DNA of 64,000 bases from Microlunatus sp. Gsoil 973. Lineage in GTDB: Bacteria > Actinomycetota > Actinomycetes > Propionibacteriales > Propionibacteriaceae. The notes under the pieces are model-generated. The model saw only the letters and a list, made by a program, of their open reading frames with translations. It was not told where the DNA came from and ran no database searches. Made by a program: the position numbers and the translations under genes. Positions 8,297-17,548 of the stretch are shown here, in pieces (position 1 is the first letter of the stretch; every line of letters starts with the position of its first letter). The stretch spans positions 4,526,001 to 4,590,000 of the forward strand of contig NZ_CP046122.1 of the NCBI RefSeq assembly GCF_009707365.1, read 5' to 3'.

Positions 8297-8348
8297 CCGA
8301 GGAGCCGGTCGGTGCGGCGCTGAACGGCGACGCCTCACGCGCATCGGA

Positions 8349-9641
8349 TCACGCCAGAACGAAGTAGCGCAGCCAGACATACACCCAGGCCATGGCGATC
8401 GTCGCCGCAGTCACGACGATGCCGTACTTGGTGAATTGCCAGAAGCTGATCGGCTCACCCGCCTTGGCCGCGATGCCGAGGACCACGACGTTCGCGGCGG
8501 CGGCGACCGCGGTGGCATTGCCGGCCAGGTCCGCGCCGAAGACGAATGCCCACCACAGCGGGCTCGCCGCGCCGGTCACCCCGGTCGACGCGACCATCTC
8601 CTCCACGATCGGCACCATCGCGGCGGTGTACGGGATGTTGTCGACGAACGCGCCGATCACCGCGGACCCGACCAGCAGCACCGACGACCCGAGAAGTTGA
8701 TCACCGGCCATCAGGCCTGCCGCCAGCTGCCCGAGCCGGCCGATCACACCGACCTCGACCAGTGAACCGACCAGCACGAAGAGCGCCATGAAGAACGCCA
8801 GGGTCGGCCACTCGACGTCCGACAGGAATTCCTTGGGGCTGCTTCGCGCGGCCAGCACCATGGTGCCGGCGCCGAGCATCGCAACGATCGACGGATCGAA
8901 ATGTGTCGCCGTGTGCAGACTGAACGCCACCATCACCGCGCCGAGAACGATCAGGCATTTCACCAGCAGCCGCTTGTCGGGGATCGCGTCGGACGGCCTG
9001 CCGACACCCATCGCCAGCTCAATGTCCACCATGCCTTTCAGCTGGTTGCGGAAGAGCAGCCGCAACAGCAGGATCAGCCCGACCATCATGATCACGGTCA
9101 GCGGCAGCGCGTGGACCAGGAAGTCGTCGAAGGTCAGGCCGGCTCGACTCCCGATGATGATGTTGGGCGGATCGCCGATCAACGTCGAGGTGCCGCCGAT
9201 GTTCGATGCCAGGATCTGGCTGATCAGGAAGGGTGCCGACGGAAGACCCAGCCGCCGGCACACCGACAAGGTGATCGGAGCGATCAGCAGCACCGTCGTG
9301 ACGTTGTCCAGGATGGGTGAGAACACCGCAGTCACCATGACCAGCAACACCATCAACCGCGCCGGCCTGCCGCCGGAGGCTCGTGCCGCCCAGAGCGCCA
9401 TGAACTCGAAGAGACCGGTCCTGCGCAGTACGCTGACGATGATCATCATGCCGAACAGCAGGAAGATCACGTTCCAGTCGATGCCGGTCTCCTGGTCGAA
9501 GAAGGCGCTTTCGGCCGAGACCAGCCCGATCATGGTCATCGCTCCGACCCCGCCGAGGGCCGCCGCGACCCGGTGCACCTTCTCCGTGGCGATCAAGGCG
9601 TAGCTGATGAGGAAGATCACCACGGCGGCGGCGACGATCAT
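8349..9641 (-). CDS. SLC13/ArsB/NhaD-type permease
   Basis: 430-residue membrane protein of the ion-transporter superfamily (ArsB/NhaD/DASS). The paired signature motifs are visible: LDNVTTVLLIAP in the first half, NIGGTSTLIGDPPNIIIG after it, and in the second half VDNIPYTAAMVPIV and ADLAGNATAVAAA. These form the two re-entrant substrate/cation sites. Substrate could be Na+/H+, arsenite or a dicarboxylate; the sequence alone does not decide. The ATG at 9641 overlaps the upstream small SPFH-like gene by ATGA. It converges with the KhtU-like gene. Confidence 0.85.
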   Translation of the reverse strand: MIVAAAVVIFLISYALIATEKVHRVAAALGGVGAMTMIGLVSAESAFFDQETGIDWNVIFLLFGMMIIVSVLRRTGLFEFMALWAARASGGRPARLMVLLVMVTAVFSPILDNVTTVLLIAPITLSVCRRLGLPSAPFLISQILASNIGGTSTLIGDPPNIIIGSRAGLTFDDFLVHALPLTVIMMVGLILLLRLLFRNQLKGMVDIELAMGVGRPSDAIPDKRLLVKCLIVLGAVMVAFSLHTATHFDPSIVAMLGAGTMVLAARSSPKEFLSDVEWPTLAFFMALFVLVGSLVEVGVIGRLGQLAAGLMAGDQLLGSSVLLVGSAVIGAFVDNIPYTAAMVPIVEEMVASTGVTGAASPLWWAFVFGADLAGNATAVAAAANVVVLGIAAKAGEPISFWQFTKYGIVVTAATIAMAWVYVWLRYFVLA

Positions 9642-10195
9642 CGATCACCACCCGCCCGCTCGGGAAGGAGCAGGTTGATCTCCGCGATCTTGAACTCCGC
9701 CACGCGCACCAGACCGTCAGCGAATCTCCGGTCGATCAGGGCTGCGCGCAGCCCGCTGGTCGGATCCCGCAGGTCTGTCACCTCGCGACTGGCCGCCAGG
9801 CGGCTGACGGTCAGCCACAATTCGTCGGCCACCCTCGGGATCGGGTCACCGTGCGGCGAGCCGATCGGCGGGGGCGACAGGTCGAGCGTGACCTCGGCCA
9901 GCACACGGACCTCGGCGCCGTCGCGGGTGTGCGCGCGAACCTGAAGGCGTTCCTCCACCGGTCCGGTCGGCCACTCGACAACCCGTTCGACCAACGGAAG
10001 CCGCATCGCCGTCCGACCCGGCGGGAGGCGCCGTACCTGGTTCCCGCGGATCACCACCGGCCGGTGTCCTGGCGGAACCCGATGAGCCGTCGCCGTCAGG
10101 ACCACGACCACGACAATGGTGAGCATGAGCACGACAAACAGCGCATCCGACTGCGCCGGGGTGACTTCCATCGGTGCCAGGGCAGGGAACAACAC
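9638..10195 (-). CDS. Small SPFH/band-7-like membrane protein
   Basis: 185 residues: one N-terminal membrane segment (about 17-36, VLMLTIVVVVVLTA), then a segment like the start of SPFH/stomatin domains (HRVPPGHRPVVIRGNQVRRLPPG) and a core with V-E-E-R-L-Q-V and A-E-V-T-L. It is shorter than usual for the family. The GTG at 10195 follows a strong AGGAGG. It overlaps the permease gene, so it may be a membrane partner of that permease. Family call is moderate. Confidence 0.6.
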   Translation of the reverse strand: MLFPALAPMEVTPAQSDALFVVLMLTIVVVVVLTATAHRVPPGHRPVVIRGNQVRRLPPGRTAMRLPLVERVVEWPTGPVEERLQVRAHTRDGAEVRVLAEVTLDLSPPPIGSPHGDPIPRVADELWLTVSRLAASREVTDLRDPTSGLRAALIDRRFADGLVRVAEFKIAEINLLLPERAGGDR

Positions 10196-10280
10196 GTGAC
10201 CTCCTGAAGACGTGCACGGCCCGTTCGGGTCGGCATGGTTGGGGGCTTACCTGAAGTCAATGTCGAAGAGCGCCAAAAGC

Positions 10281-10302
10281 GAATGGGTGCTGCCACCCAT
10301 TC
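10281..10302. promoter_or_regulatory. 22-bp palindrome upstream of the NarL-type two-component genes
   Basis: GAATGGGTG (10281-10289), 4-base spacer, CACCCATTC (10294-10302): perfect 9-bp arms. It lies 32 bases before the kinase start at 10334 and 86 bases upstream of the divergent SPFH-like gene. The position fits a regulator-binding site, possibly the product of the adjacent response-regulator gene. Confidence 0.5.
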
Positions 10303-10333
10303 CGGGGTTGGCAGAGCGTGGGACGCTTGCGAC

Positions 10334-11323
10334 ATGGGAAGGCACCAGCTGTCGCTGTATTGGAAGGTCTGCCTGACCAACGGCGTGGTCTTCCTGGTCG
10401 GCACGTCGGCACTCGCGGTGGCGCCGATCGGGGTGTCGGAACAGGTCCTGGTCTCCGAGGCGGTCGTGCTGGCGATCGGCCTCGGGGTGATGTTCGGACT
10501 GAATGCGCTGCTGCTCCGTTTCAGTCTGGCGCCGGTCGACCGGGTCATCCGGGAAATGGATTCGGTCCGGGTTCCCGAACCCGGTCACCGACTGGCCGAC
10601 CCGGGCTCGGGCGCCGGCGCCCGGCTGGTGCACAGCTACAACGCGATGTTGGACCGGCTGGAAGCCGAGCGCAGCCGGAGCAACGCCCAGGCGTTGGCGG
10701 CTCAGGAGGCGGAGCGACACCGGATCGCCCAGGAACTGCACGACGAGATCGGCCAGAGCCTTACGGTGGTTCTGCTCGGGCTCAAGCAGTTGGAGACGAA
10801 GGCCCCCGATCAACTCTCCGAGGAGATCGATCTGATCCGTGAGTCGGCCCGGACCGGCCTGGACGACGTCCGACGAGTTGCCCGGCGACTGCGTCCGGGT
10901 GTTCTGGACGATCTCGGCCTGCACAGCGCCCTGGCTGCACTGTGCACCGATCTGTCCATGATCAACGCGGTGCATGTCCGGAGGATCTTCGGCCGTGGCA
11001 TACCGCCGTTGAACAAGGAGACGGAACTGGTGATCTACCGGGTCGCACAGGAGGCGCTCACCAACGTTGCCCGACATGCCGGTCCGGCCAACGTCACGCT
11101 GTCGTTGACCAAGATCGGGAACAACGCGGTCCTCGAGGTGATCGACGACGGCCGGGGCCAGGACACCATCGTCCCCGGCTCGGGGATCCTCGGCATGCGG
11201 GAACGCGCAGCGCTGGTCGGCGCCGAGCTGACCGTCACATCTGCGGCCCGCAGAGGGACGCGGGTGATGCTCAGCGTCCCGATCGATCCCGGCGAACAGA
11301 GCAGCGCGGAGCAGAGATCATGA
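10334..11323 (+). CDS. Sensor histidine kinase, NarL/UhpB type
   Basis: 329-residue membrane histidine kinase. There are two membrane segments (about residues 9-28 and 37-60), a HAMP-like linker, a HisKA_3 helix with the phosphoacceptor in AQELHDEIGQSL, and an HATPase domain with N-box EALTNVARHA, then DDGRG and GILGMRERA. The start at ATG 10334 is preferred over an in-frame GTG at 10235 because the 22-bp palindrome would otherwise be coding. It phosphorylates the regulator encoded next, with which it overlaps by ATGA. The short extracytoplasmic loop suggests it senses the membrane or an internal signal. Confidence 0.88.
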   Translation: MGRHQLSLYWKVCLTNGVVFLVGTSALAVAPIGVSEQVLVSEAVVLAIGLGVMFGLNALLLRFSLAPVDRVIREMDSVRVPEPGHRLADPGSGAGARLVHSYNAMLDRLEAERSRSNAQALAAQEAERHRIAQELHDEIGQSLTVVLLGLKQLETKAPDQLSEEIDLIRESARTGLDDVRRVARRLRPGVLDDLGLHSALAALCTDLSMINAVHVRRIFGRGIPPLNKETELVIYRVAQEALTNVARHAGPANVTLSLTKIGNNAVLEVIDDGRGQDTIVPGSGILGMRERAALVGAELTVTSAARRGTRVMLSVPIDPGEQSSAEQRS

Positions 11324-11994
11324 TCACGTCACACCGAACCCCGGGCGAGTCGATCCGGATCATTCTCGCCGATGATCATCAACTGGTGCGCCGCGGCATC
11401 CGCCTGATCCTGGAGTCCGAACCCGATCTCGAAGTCGTCGGCGAAGCATCCGACGGTGCCGAAGCCGTCGAGCTGATCCGGACCGTGGAATGCGATCTGG
11501 TGATCCTCGACGTCTCGATGCCACGGATGACGGGGCTGCAGGCCGCCCGGGAGATCGCCCGCCGCACCGGCGGCCCGCGGTTGTTGATGTTGTCGATGCA
11601 CGACAACGAGCAGTACTTCTTCTCTGCGTTGCAGGCCGGCGCCAGCGGCTATGTGCTCAAGTCGGTGGCCGACGAGGACCTGGTACGAGCCTGCCGCGCC
11701 GCGATGCGCGGTGAGGCCTTCGTCTATCCCGGTGCGATGCGCGCCCTGGTCCGGGACTACCTCGCCCGGTTGCGACGCGGCGAACAGGTGCCGACAACGC
11801 TGATGACGCCTCGCGAGGACGAGGTGCTGAAGTTGATCGCCGAGGGTTACTCCTCGAAGGAGATCGCCGAGACGCTGGTGATCAGCATCAAGACGGTCGA
11901 GCGGCACCGCGCCAACATCATGAGCAAACTCGGGATGCGCGATCGCACGCAGGTCACCAGGTACGCGATCCGTGCCGGTCTGATCGAACCGTGA
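11320..11994 (+). CDS. NarL/LuxR-family response regulator
   Basis: 224 residues. The receiver domain has the acidic pair in ILADDHQLV, the phosphoacceptor Asp in LVILDVSMPRMTG, and the conserved Lys in YVLKSV. A LuxR-type HTH follows (TPREDEVLKLIAEGYSSKEI, then SIKTVERHRANIM). It is the partner of the preceding kinase (ATGA overlap). Targets are unknown; the palindrome at 10281-10302 is a candidate for autoregulation. Transcription ends at the hairpin right after the stop. Confidence 0.92.
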   Translation: MITSHRTPGESIRIILADDHQLVRRGIRLILESEPDLEVVGEASDGAEAVELIRTVECDLVILDVSMPRMTGLQAAREIARRTGGPRLLMLSMHDNEQYFFSALQAGASGYVLKSVADEDLVRACRAAMRGEAFVYPGAMRALVRDYLARLRRGEQVPTTLMTPREDEVLKLIAEGYSSKEIAETLVISIKTVERHRANIMSKLGMRDRTQVTRYAIRAGLIEP

Positions 11995-12018
11995 AGCCGG
12001 CGGTTCAGACCGCCGGCT
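11995..12018. terminator. Bidirectional hairpin terminator
   Basis: AGCCGGCGGT (11995-12004), loop TCAG, ACCGCCGGCT (12009-12018): perfect 10-bp GC-rich stem. It starts one base after the response regulator stop and overlaps the last codons of the convergent gene, so it can serve both. No U-tract is seen, as is common in actinobacteria. Confidence 0.75.
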
Positions 12019-13837
12019 CATCCAGGATCCAGACCGGGTGATCATCGCCCGGCTGGTAGCTGCACTCGGCCCCGTTGTGGACCGACGACCGGAGATGTTC
12101 GGCCAACTCGGCATCCCGTTGCTCGATGCGGTCCAGGGCGACGCTGATCGCCTTGCTGACAGCGACGCGCGCTCTCTCGGCGGTGGAGCTGGTGGGCCGC
12201 AGCCTGCCGCCGATCCCGGTGGACTCCGCCACCTGATCGAGCAGAGCGGAACGCTCCTGACCGAGTGATTCCATGCGGGCAAGATCGGACCAGTCCTCGG
12301 CCTCGGCCAATTCCTCCTCGATGGCGGCCAGCCGGGCCCGGTACGCCGCCAGGGCCCGGCCGTCGATCACGGTGTCCACAGCGGGTTGTACGACAGTCCG
12401 GGTGCCGCCGCCGGCCAGGTCGACGGCCGGGATCCAGCTCCCCGGCCGGGACAGCAACATCCGCAGATACTGGAATCCGCGGAGCCCGCGGAACGGCCGG
12501 CCGTCGCCGGCTCCGATCAGCCAGAGGTCACCGGCGATCGGGTGCAGATGTACCGTCGTCGCCGGCGTGGTTGCCGGCGTGGTCACCGGCGCCGAACCGG
12601 GCGTTCGGCCGGGCGCCCAGGCCTGCAACCGGTCGTACCACCAGCGGGCGCCGAGCCGGATGTAACCGGTGAGCGCCCGGTCCCGCAACGCCTTGGCACG
12701 ATCAAGATCACCGGTGATCTCGGCTGCTCGCGCCAGCGTGTCGTCGGTGAGGCCGTGAAAGTTCACGGCGCCGGCATTGAAGACCGCGCGACCCTCGTAC
12801 GGGCCGAGCAGTCGCGCCGCCGTCTCCACCACCTCGCGTGATCCGGCGGCTAACGCCGCCTCCAGGGTCGCCTGCAGGGTGAGTAACCAGTTGACATCCC
12901 GGGGCAGTTCCTCCAGCACTCTGCCGCGAAGTGTGTCGACCAGTCGTTCGGCATGGTCAAGACGGTCGGCGCCGATCCACAGCCACGCCGCCTCTGCGCA
13001 GACCTCGGCGGCTCCCTCGGCCAGCGCGAACGCCTCGGCTTCAGCCGCGACCCGGGCACAGGTGTCGCGGTCACCGGCGATCACCGCTGCGTACCCTCTC
13101 ATCGCCAGCACCACCATCCAGGCGTCGGCCAGACCACTGGCCCCAGAACACGAGTCGGCGGTGTTGATCAACTGTTCGGCGGTGTCGGTGCGGCCGCAGA
13201 GCAGGTCGTACATCAGCCGCCGTGAGGCGGCGAAGAAACGGGCCCGCGGTGACTCGCTGCCCAGTCGTTCCAGCGCTCGCAGATGGCGATGCAGCGACTG
13301 GATGTTGAGGGTCTCGCAGGCGACCTGCAATCCCCACAGATGTGCTTGGAGACGGCTGTTCGGCGCCAGAACGTGCGCGGCCACCTCGTCCAACCGCGTG
13401 CCGAGCCGTGACCTGAGCTCAAGATCATCCGGTCCCCAGTGGCAGGCCAGCATCGCATCCAGTGCGTCCGCCACCAGTTCCGGGTCCGCCGACCGCTCGG
13501 CACGCTCGAGTGCCTCGGCCGCGAAGAGGGCAGCCCGGGAGGCCTGTCCGCCGTAGGTCCAGCAGTGGGCCAGAGCGGCCGCGACCCGCGAGCGATCGGC
13601 ATCCTCGGTGGTCCTGACCAGCAGGTCGTACAGCTGGGCCGGCAACCGCCCCGGGTCGGTGCCGAACACATGCAGCGACGCCGCGCCCAGGCACGCCCGG
13701 ATCCACAACTGGAGATCACCCGATGTCCGGGCGACCGCGATCGCCTCGTCATAGAGCGCGGCGGCATCGTCCTCCCGTCCGGCCGCGCGCTCGTGGTCGG
13801 CGCGGTCGAGCAGGTCGATCACCGCAGGTGCGCTCAT
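12005..13837 (-). CDS. TPR-repeat protein with regulator/cyclase-type C-terminal domain
   Basis: 610 residues, mostly alpha-helical. The N-terminal two-thirds resemble tetratricopeptide repeats (for example AAGREDDAAALYDEAIAVAR). The last 150 residues match the tail found in many actinobacterial adenylate-cyclase/AAA-type regulators: GFQYLRMLLSRPG, then AYRARLAAIEEELAEAEDW, then ERARVAVSKAISVALDRI. The usual NB-ARC/AAA ATPase and HTH parts are absent, so this looks like the sensor/scaffold half alone. Probably cytoplasmic signalling; role unknown. It converges with the two-component operon. Confidence 0.6.
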   Translation of the reverse strand: MSAPAVIDLLDRADHERAAGREDDAAALYDEAIAVARTSGDLQLWIRACLGAASLHVFGTDPGRLPAQLYDLLVRTTEDADRSRVAAALAHCWTYGGQASRAALFAAEALERAERSADPELVADALDAMLACHWGPDDLELRSRLGTRLDEVAAHVLAPNSRLQAHLWGLQVACETLNIQSLHRHLRALERLGSESPRARFFAASRRLMYDLLCGRTDTAEQLINTADSCSGASGLADAWMVVLAMRGYAAVIAGDRDTCARVAAEAEAFALAEGAAEVCAEAAWLWIGADRLDHAERLVDTLRGRVLEELPRDVNWLLTLQATLEAALAAGSREVVETAARLLGPYEGRAVFNAGAVNFHGLTDDTLARAAEITGDLDRAKALRDRALTGYIRLGARWWYDRLQAWAPGRTPGSAPVTTPATTPATTVHLHPIAGDLWLIGAGDGRPFRGLRGFQYLRMLLSRPGSWIPAVDLAGGGTRTVVQPAVDTVIDGRALAAYRARLAAIEEELAEAEDWSDLARMESLGQERSALLDQVAESTGIGGRLRPTSSTAERARVAVSKAISVALDRIEQRDAELAEHLRSSVHNGAECSYQPGDDHPVWILDEPAV

Positions 13838-13923
13838 CGGTGTTCCTGGCTGTCCTGATCGGGCGACGGACCGACATCGCCCAGAACTCCATTGTGACGC
13901 CGGTCCGTCGTTGTGAGCGCCGT

Positions 13924-14358
13924 TCAGGGCCGTTGCAGGGTGACCTCCTGCGCGTGTCGCTGCTGGGTGGCCTCGTCCCAGTCACCGGTGCAGGCGACCG
14001 CGAGTTCGACGATCCGACCGCCGCCGACGTCGGCCCGGAGCATCTCGCGGCAGTACCAGTGCTGTCCTGCGTACTGCCACCGCTCCTCGAAGGACATCAC
14101 GAAGCCGCGGTCGGTCTGCTCGACCCGTTCCACGCGGACCGAACCCGGTCCGTCGGTCGGGTGGTTGTCGGCGCGCACCGCGGCCAGACCTTCGCGGGAG
14201 TCGGTCTGCAGCCGCCACTGCGGCAGCGAGATGTCGGCGAAGCAGTCCGGGGCGAAGGTGCCCTCGGCACCCTCCGACGTCTCCAACCACCGCACCAGGT
14301 CGGCCACCGGGCGGGTGATGTCGATCCCGTCCGCCCGTGACGCTTGCGTGGTCGTCAT
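13924..14358 (-). CDS. NTF2-like (SnoaL-like) protein
   Basis: 144 residues with the pattern of the NTF2-like/SnoaL fold: N-terminal helices (VADLVRWLETSEGAEGTFAPDC), then strands rich in Trp/Arg (WQYAGQHWYCREMLRADV) and a final strand IVELAVACTGDWDEA. Such proteins are small enzymes or ligand-binding proteins. It abuts the upstream cupin gene (stop and start adjacent), so the two are expressed together. No specific ligand can be named. Confidence 0.6.
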   Translation of the reverse strand: MTTTQASRADGIDITRPVADLVRWLETSEGAEGTFAPDCFADISLPQWRLQTDSREGLAAVRADNHPTDGPGSVRVERVEQTDRGFVMSFEERWQYAGQHWYCREMLRADVGGGRIVELAVACTGDWDEATQQRHAQEVTLQRP

Positions 14359-14736
14359 TCAGATCACCGCCGCGTCGTGCAGGTTCTTCTCCAGAACCGA
14401 CATCAGTTCCGACAGCTCCTCGGTCGTGCTGAACTCGACGACGCTGGTGCCGGCCGTGACCAGCGGCAGGTGTCCGGGTGGTGCGTAGTACGCATCGCCC
14501 TCGGTGTAGGTCTCCATCCGGTCGGGCCACCGGAACGTGATCCGGCCCGCCGTCACGATTCCCCAATGTTCACAGGGACAACGATCGTCGGGCAGACCGC
14601 CGAAGTACGGTGCCGGATCGAGATCCTGTTTGTAGGTCTCGAAGCCGACGGTGAACTTCCCGAGATCGCGGTACCGGCCCTCGACGGGCGCGATGTCGAT
14701 GGCCACCTCGGTGGTCATCCTGTTTGCTGCGGGCAT
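14359..14736 (-). CDS. Cupin-domain protein
   Basis: 125-residue single-domain cupin. The core shows CEHWGIVTAGRITFRWP and EGDAYYAPPGHLPL, the two cupin motifs, with possible metal ligands. ATG 14736 is chosen for its strong AAGGAGG site; an in-frame ATG at 14799 lacks one. Together with the NTF2-like gene it makes a two-gene unit. It probably binds a small metabolite; function unknown. Confidence 0.7.
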   Translation of the reverse strand: MPAANRMTTEVAIDIAPVEGRYRDLGKFTVGFETYKQDLDPAPYFGGLPDDRCPCEHWGIVTAGRITFRWPDRMETYTEGDAYYAPPGHLPLVTAGTSVVEFSTTEELSELMSVLEKNLHDAAVI

Positions 14737-14865
14737 GGCTGCCTCCTTGGACTGGTGGTTCACAGTGCCCGACGAGTTCGATCCGAGCTCGTCGATCACC
14801 TGTGCTGCGTGACAGTCCGGGGAACACCCGTTCCCGCAGTGGTTACAGCGGCTGCCTCCGACGCT

Positions 14866-15927
14866 TCACTTGTCGAGGTGGCGGACGAGTTCGGCGAACA
14901 ACCGAAGATCGGAGACGAAGTCCTCCGGGCTCGTCTTCGGCTGTTCCCCGGCGACGACGCAGTGATGGAAGTATTCCCACTCGTAGGTGTAGGGATCCTT
15001 CAGGTGGGGACGTCGGACGGTCCGAGTGATCGCATCGCCGCTGGTCTGCTCGATCTCCAGGGTGGTCGCCAGATGCCGGACGTAGGGGGTGTCGTACTGG
15101 ACCCGGAAACTGGTCGTGTCGGTGAACACCTCGAGATGGGCGTCGAATCGCAACTGCTCGTCCACGCCGGTCTCGTAGGCCACAACGAAGTCGTCGTAGT
15201 CCAGCAGGGCGGTGATGTAGCCGCCATCGCGCCACTGTCGGGCGGCGTGCACACCGCGGGCCGGGCCGAGCAGTTCCCGCATCGCGGAGAGGTCGTGACT
15301 GCCGAGCCCGCACAGCAGCCGGTACGCGTTGGCAACCGCGGACGGAACGTCGCCGATGGCATCGGTCACCAGCGCCCGGGCCCGGGCGCTGCGGTCCTGC
15401 ATCGCCGACTGCGGCAGATCGCCGGGACGCACCACCGAGGAGGTCTGGTCGATGATCAACTGGTTGCGCCCGATGACGTCATGGACCCGGGCGAAGTTGA
15501 CCCGACCAAGGCCGGGCAACAGTTCCTTGGCCTCGAGGAAGGCGGGGGCGAAGCGGCGCATGTATCCGACCATCACGGTCACACCGCTCTGGTCCCGGGC
15601 GTTGATGATCTCCTCGGCCTCGCGCGGGGAGAGGCACATCGGCTTCTCGACCAGCACATGCAGCCCGTGCCGCGCAGCGTCGACAACCGCCTCGGCGTGG
15701 TACTCGTCGCTGCTCAGCACCAGGACGGCGTCGATGTCACCGGCCTCGATCAGTTCGGCGCTGGTGGCGTAGCGGTTCGGGATCCCGAACCGGTCGCCGA
15801 CGGTCTGCAGCAGCCGCGGGGAGAGATCGCACGCCGAGCGGACCTCGAACAGTTCTGGCAGCCCGGCCAGCAGCGGCAGGTGGACCACCTGGGCCACCTC
15901 GCCGAGGCCGATCACACCGAGTCTCAT
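14866..15927 (-). CDS. Gfo/Idh/MocA family oxidoreductase
   Basis: 353-residue oxidoreductase with Rossmann start MRLGVIGLGEVAQVVHLPLL and intact E-K-P motif (HVLVEKPMC). ATG 15927 follows GGGAGAG. A box sharing 12 bases with sites near the GH10 gene lies 28-43 bases upstream (15955-15970). It is divergent from the ABC sugar operon and likely processes the imported sugar or a derivative (inference from shared operators). Confidence 0.9.
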   Translation of the reverse strand: MRLGVIGLGEVAQVVHLPLLAGLPELFEVRSACDLSPRLLQTVGDRFGIPNRYATSAELIEAGDIDAVLVLSSDEYHAEAVVDAARHGLHVLVEKPMCLSPREAEEIINARDQSGVTVMVGYMRRFAPAFLEAKELLPGLGRVNFARVHDVIGRNQLIIDQTSSVVRPGDLPQSAMQDRSARARALVTDAIGDVPSAVANAYRLLCGLGSHDLSAMRELLGPARGVHAARQWRDGGYITALLDYDDFVVAYETGVDEQLRFDAHLEVFTDTTSFRVQYDTPYVRHLATTLEIEQTSGDAITRTVRRPHLKDPYTYEWEYFHHCVVAGEQPKTSPEDFVSDLRLFAELVRHLDK

Positions 15928-15954
15928 GATCTCTCCCTTCCCAGCACCATGATG

Positions 15955-15970
15955 TCCCAATCGATTTGGA
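15955..15970. promoter_or_regulatory. Candidate LacI-regulon operator (Gfo/Idh gene)
   Basis: Imperfect palindrome centred on TCGA. Its reverse complement contains CAAATCGATTGG, a 12-base word found again at 29720-29731 next to the PIG-L gene. It sits just upstream of the oxidoreductase start at 15927. Confidence 0.55.
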
Positions 15971-16094
15971 GCCTGTCCTGCGGGAGGTTAGCCCCTCGAC
16001 CGGCTTTTCGGAAGATGTCCGACGATCTCCGACGCGTGCGACAACGGACGGCGCTTCGCCGGATTGCTTGTCAGTAACGGACTCCGTCGACCCG

Positions 16095-16124
16095 TTGACA
16101 GTCCGGGCGGGGCTGACCTACGGT
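16095..16124 (+). promoter_or_regulatory. Promoter of the ABC sugar operon
   Basis: TTGACA (16095-16100), 18-base spacer, TACGGT (16119-16124). The -10 box touches the operator that follows. The layout is the same as at the GH10 promoter. Confidence 0.65.
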
Positions 16125-16143
16125 GTGCAAGTCGATTTGCACA
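16124..16143. promoter_or_regulatory. LacI-type operator of the ABC sugar operon
   Basis: 20-bp palindrome TGTGCAAGTCGATTTGCACA, 9 of 10 base pairs symmetric around TCGA. Its reverse complement shares the 14-mer TGCAAATCGACTTG with the site at 29601-29614. It overlaps the expected transcription start, so binding should repress. The LacI gene at 21526 inside the operon is the natural candidate regulator. Confidence 0.72.
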
Positions 16144-16229
16144 ACTTGGGGACGCCGGGGTCCCGATGCGACGGCCGGTGTGCCCGGGTCGTCAGCACAA
16201 GTTTCGACCGGTCAGGAAGAGGTCCTGAG

Positions 16230-17546
16230 ATGGTGACAAAGTCGTCTCGTCGGTTGGTCGCCGCTGCTGTCTCCGCATTGTCCCTGTGTACGGCTCTGGC
16301 GGCCTGTTCGGTCGGCACGAAGCCCGGGACAACTCCTGCGGGGAAAGCGACGCCGCACAAGGTTTCCACCCCGACCCAGAAGGTGACGATCAGCTTCGCA
16401 TCCTGGGTGGGGGATCAGCCCACGATGAAGAAGCTCTACGCCGGGTTCCACAAGAAGTATCCGAACATCACGGTGACGTTCAACAACATCCCCGCCGACT
16501 CGGAAGCGCAGAAGCTCGTCACCATGGTGGCCGGAGGGACGGCGCCCGATGTCGCCTACATGGACGGTGGAAGCGTCTCGGATTTCGCGTCCAAGGGCGC
16601 GCTGGTGAACCTGGAGAGCTACATCGCCGGCAGCACGGTGGTCAAGAAGGATGACTACGTCGCCAACTTCACCGAGAACGCGATCTACAACGGCTCGATG
16701 TACGGGTTGCCGTTCGACGCGGAGACCACCGGGCTGTTCTACCGGAAGGACCTGTTCGAGCAGGCCGGGATCGGCGGCCCGCCGAAGACCTTCGCCGAGA
16801 TGGAGGCCGATGCGAAGAAGCTGACCAACCCGTCCAAGAAGCAGTACGGCATCGCGATCTTCGGACCGGAGTCGGGCTACTACGTCCAACCGTTCGTCGC
16901 CTCCGCCGGTGGCCAGTTGCTCTCCGATGACGGGAAGAAGGCGATGATCGACTCGCCCGAGGCGATCCGCGGGGCGAGCTTCTACACCGGCCTGGCCAAG
17001 TACGCACCGCCGGCGTACCTGAACTCGAACTCCTACGACGGGCGGGTGGCCTTCGAGCACGGCGAGGCGGCGATGTACATCGCCGGCTCCTGGTTCGGTG
17101 GCTCGCTGATCGGTGAGGCACCGAAGATCAGGGACAAGTGGGCGACCGCGCCGCTGCCCCAGGACAAGGAGTGCGCTACCCAGGTCGCCGGTGACAGCCT
17201 GGTGATGTTCGACCAGTCCAAGAACAAGGATGCCGCGTGGCTGTGGCTGCAGTATCTGTCGAGCAAGGAGAGCCTGCGGACGTGGAACGTCGGTCAGGCC
17301 GACAGCACCGAACTGCCGCCGATCAAGTCCCTGTTGACCGATCCGAACAGCTTCAAGGGCAAGGAATGGCTGAAGTCCTTCGCGGACATGATGTCGTGCA
17401 AGATCATCACGACGAACAGCCCGCAGTGGGGGCAGATCCAGGACCGGCTGAACTCGAATCTGACCAAGGTGGTCTACGGGAAGATGACCGCTGAGGCGGC
17501 CATGCAGGACACGCAGAAGTACGCGACCAAGCTGATCGGCGGGTAA
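16230..17546 (+). CDS. Sugar ABC transporter substrate-binding lipoprotein
   Basis: 438-residue extracellular solute-binding protein (family 1, MalE/UgpB-like). There is a signal peptide with lipobox L-A-A-C (Cys26), then a mature domain starting VTISFASWVGDQPTMKK with GGTAPDVAYMDGG and GLPFDAETTGLFYRKDLF, typical of carbohydrate-binding members. It should capture an oligosaccharide at the outer face of the membrane and deliver it to the next two permeases. The start at ATG 16230 follows AGGAAGAGG and gives a proper signal peptide; an upstream in-frame ATG would include the operator. Confidence 0.93.
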   Translation: MVTKSSRRLVAAAVSALSLCTALAACSVGTKPGTTPAGKATPHKVSTPTQKVTISFASWVGDQPTMKKLYAGFHKKYPNITVTFNNIPADSEAQKLVTMVAGGTAPDVAYMDGGSVSDFASKGALVNLESYIAGSTVVKKDDYVANFTENAIYNGSMYGLPFDAETTGLFYRKDLFEQAGIGGPPKTFAEMEADAKKLTNPSKKQYGIAIFGPESGYYVQPFVASAGGQLLSDDGKKAMIDSPEAIRGASFYTGLAKYAPPAYLNSNSYDGRVAFEHGEAAMYIAGSWFGGSLIGEAPKIRDKWATAPLPQDKECATQVAGDSLVMFDQSKNKDAAWLWLQYLSSKESLRTWNVGQADSTELPPIKSLLTDPNSFKGKEWLKSFADMMSCKIITTNSPQWGQIQDRLNSNLTKVVYGKMTAEAAMQDTQKYATKLIGG

Positions 17547-17548
17547 CC

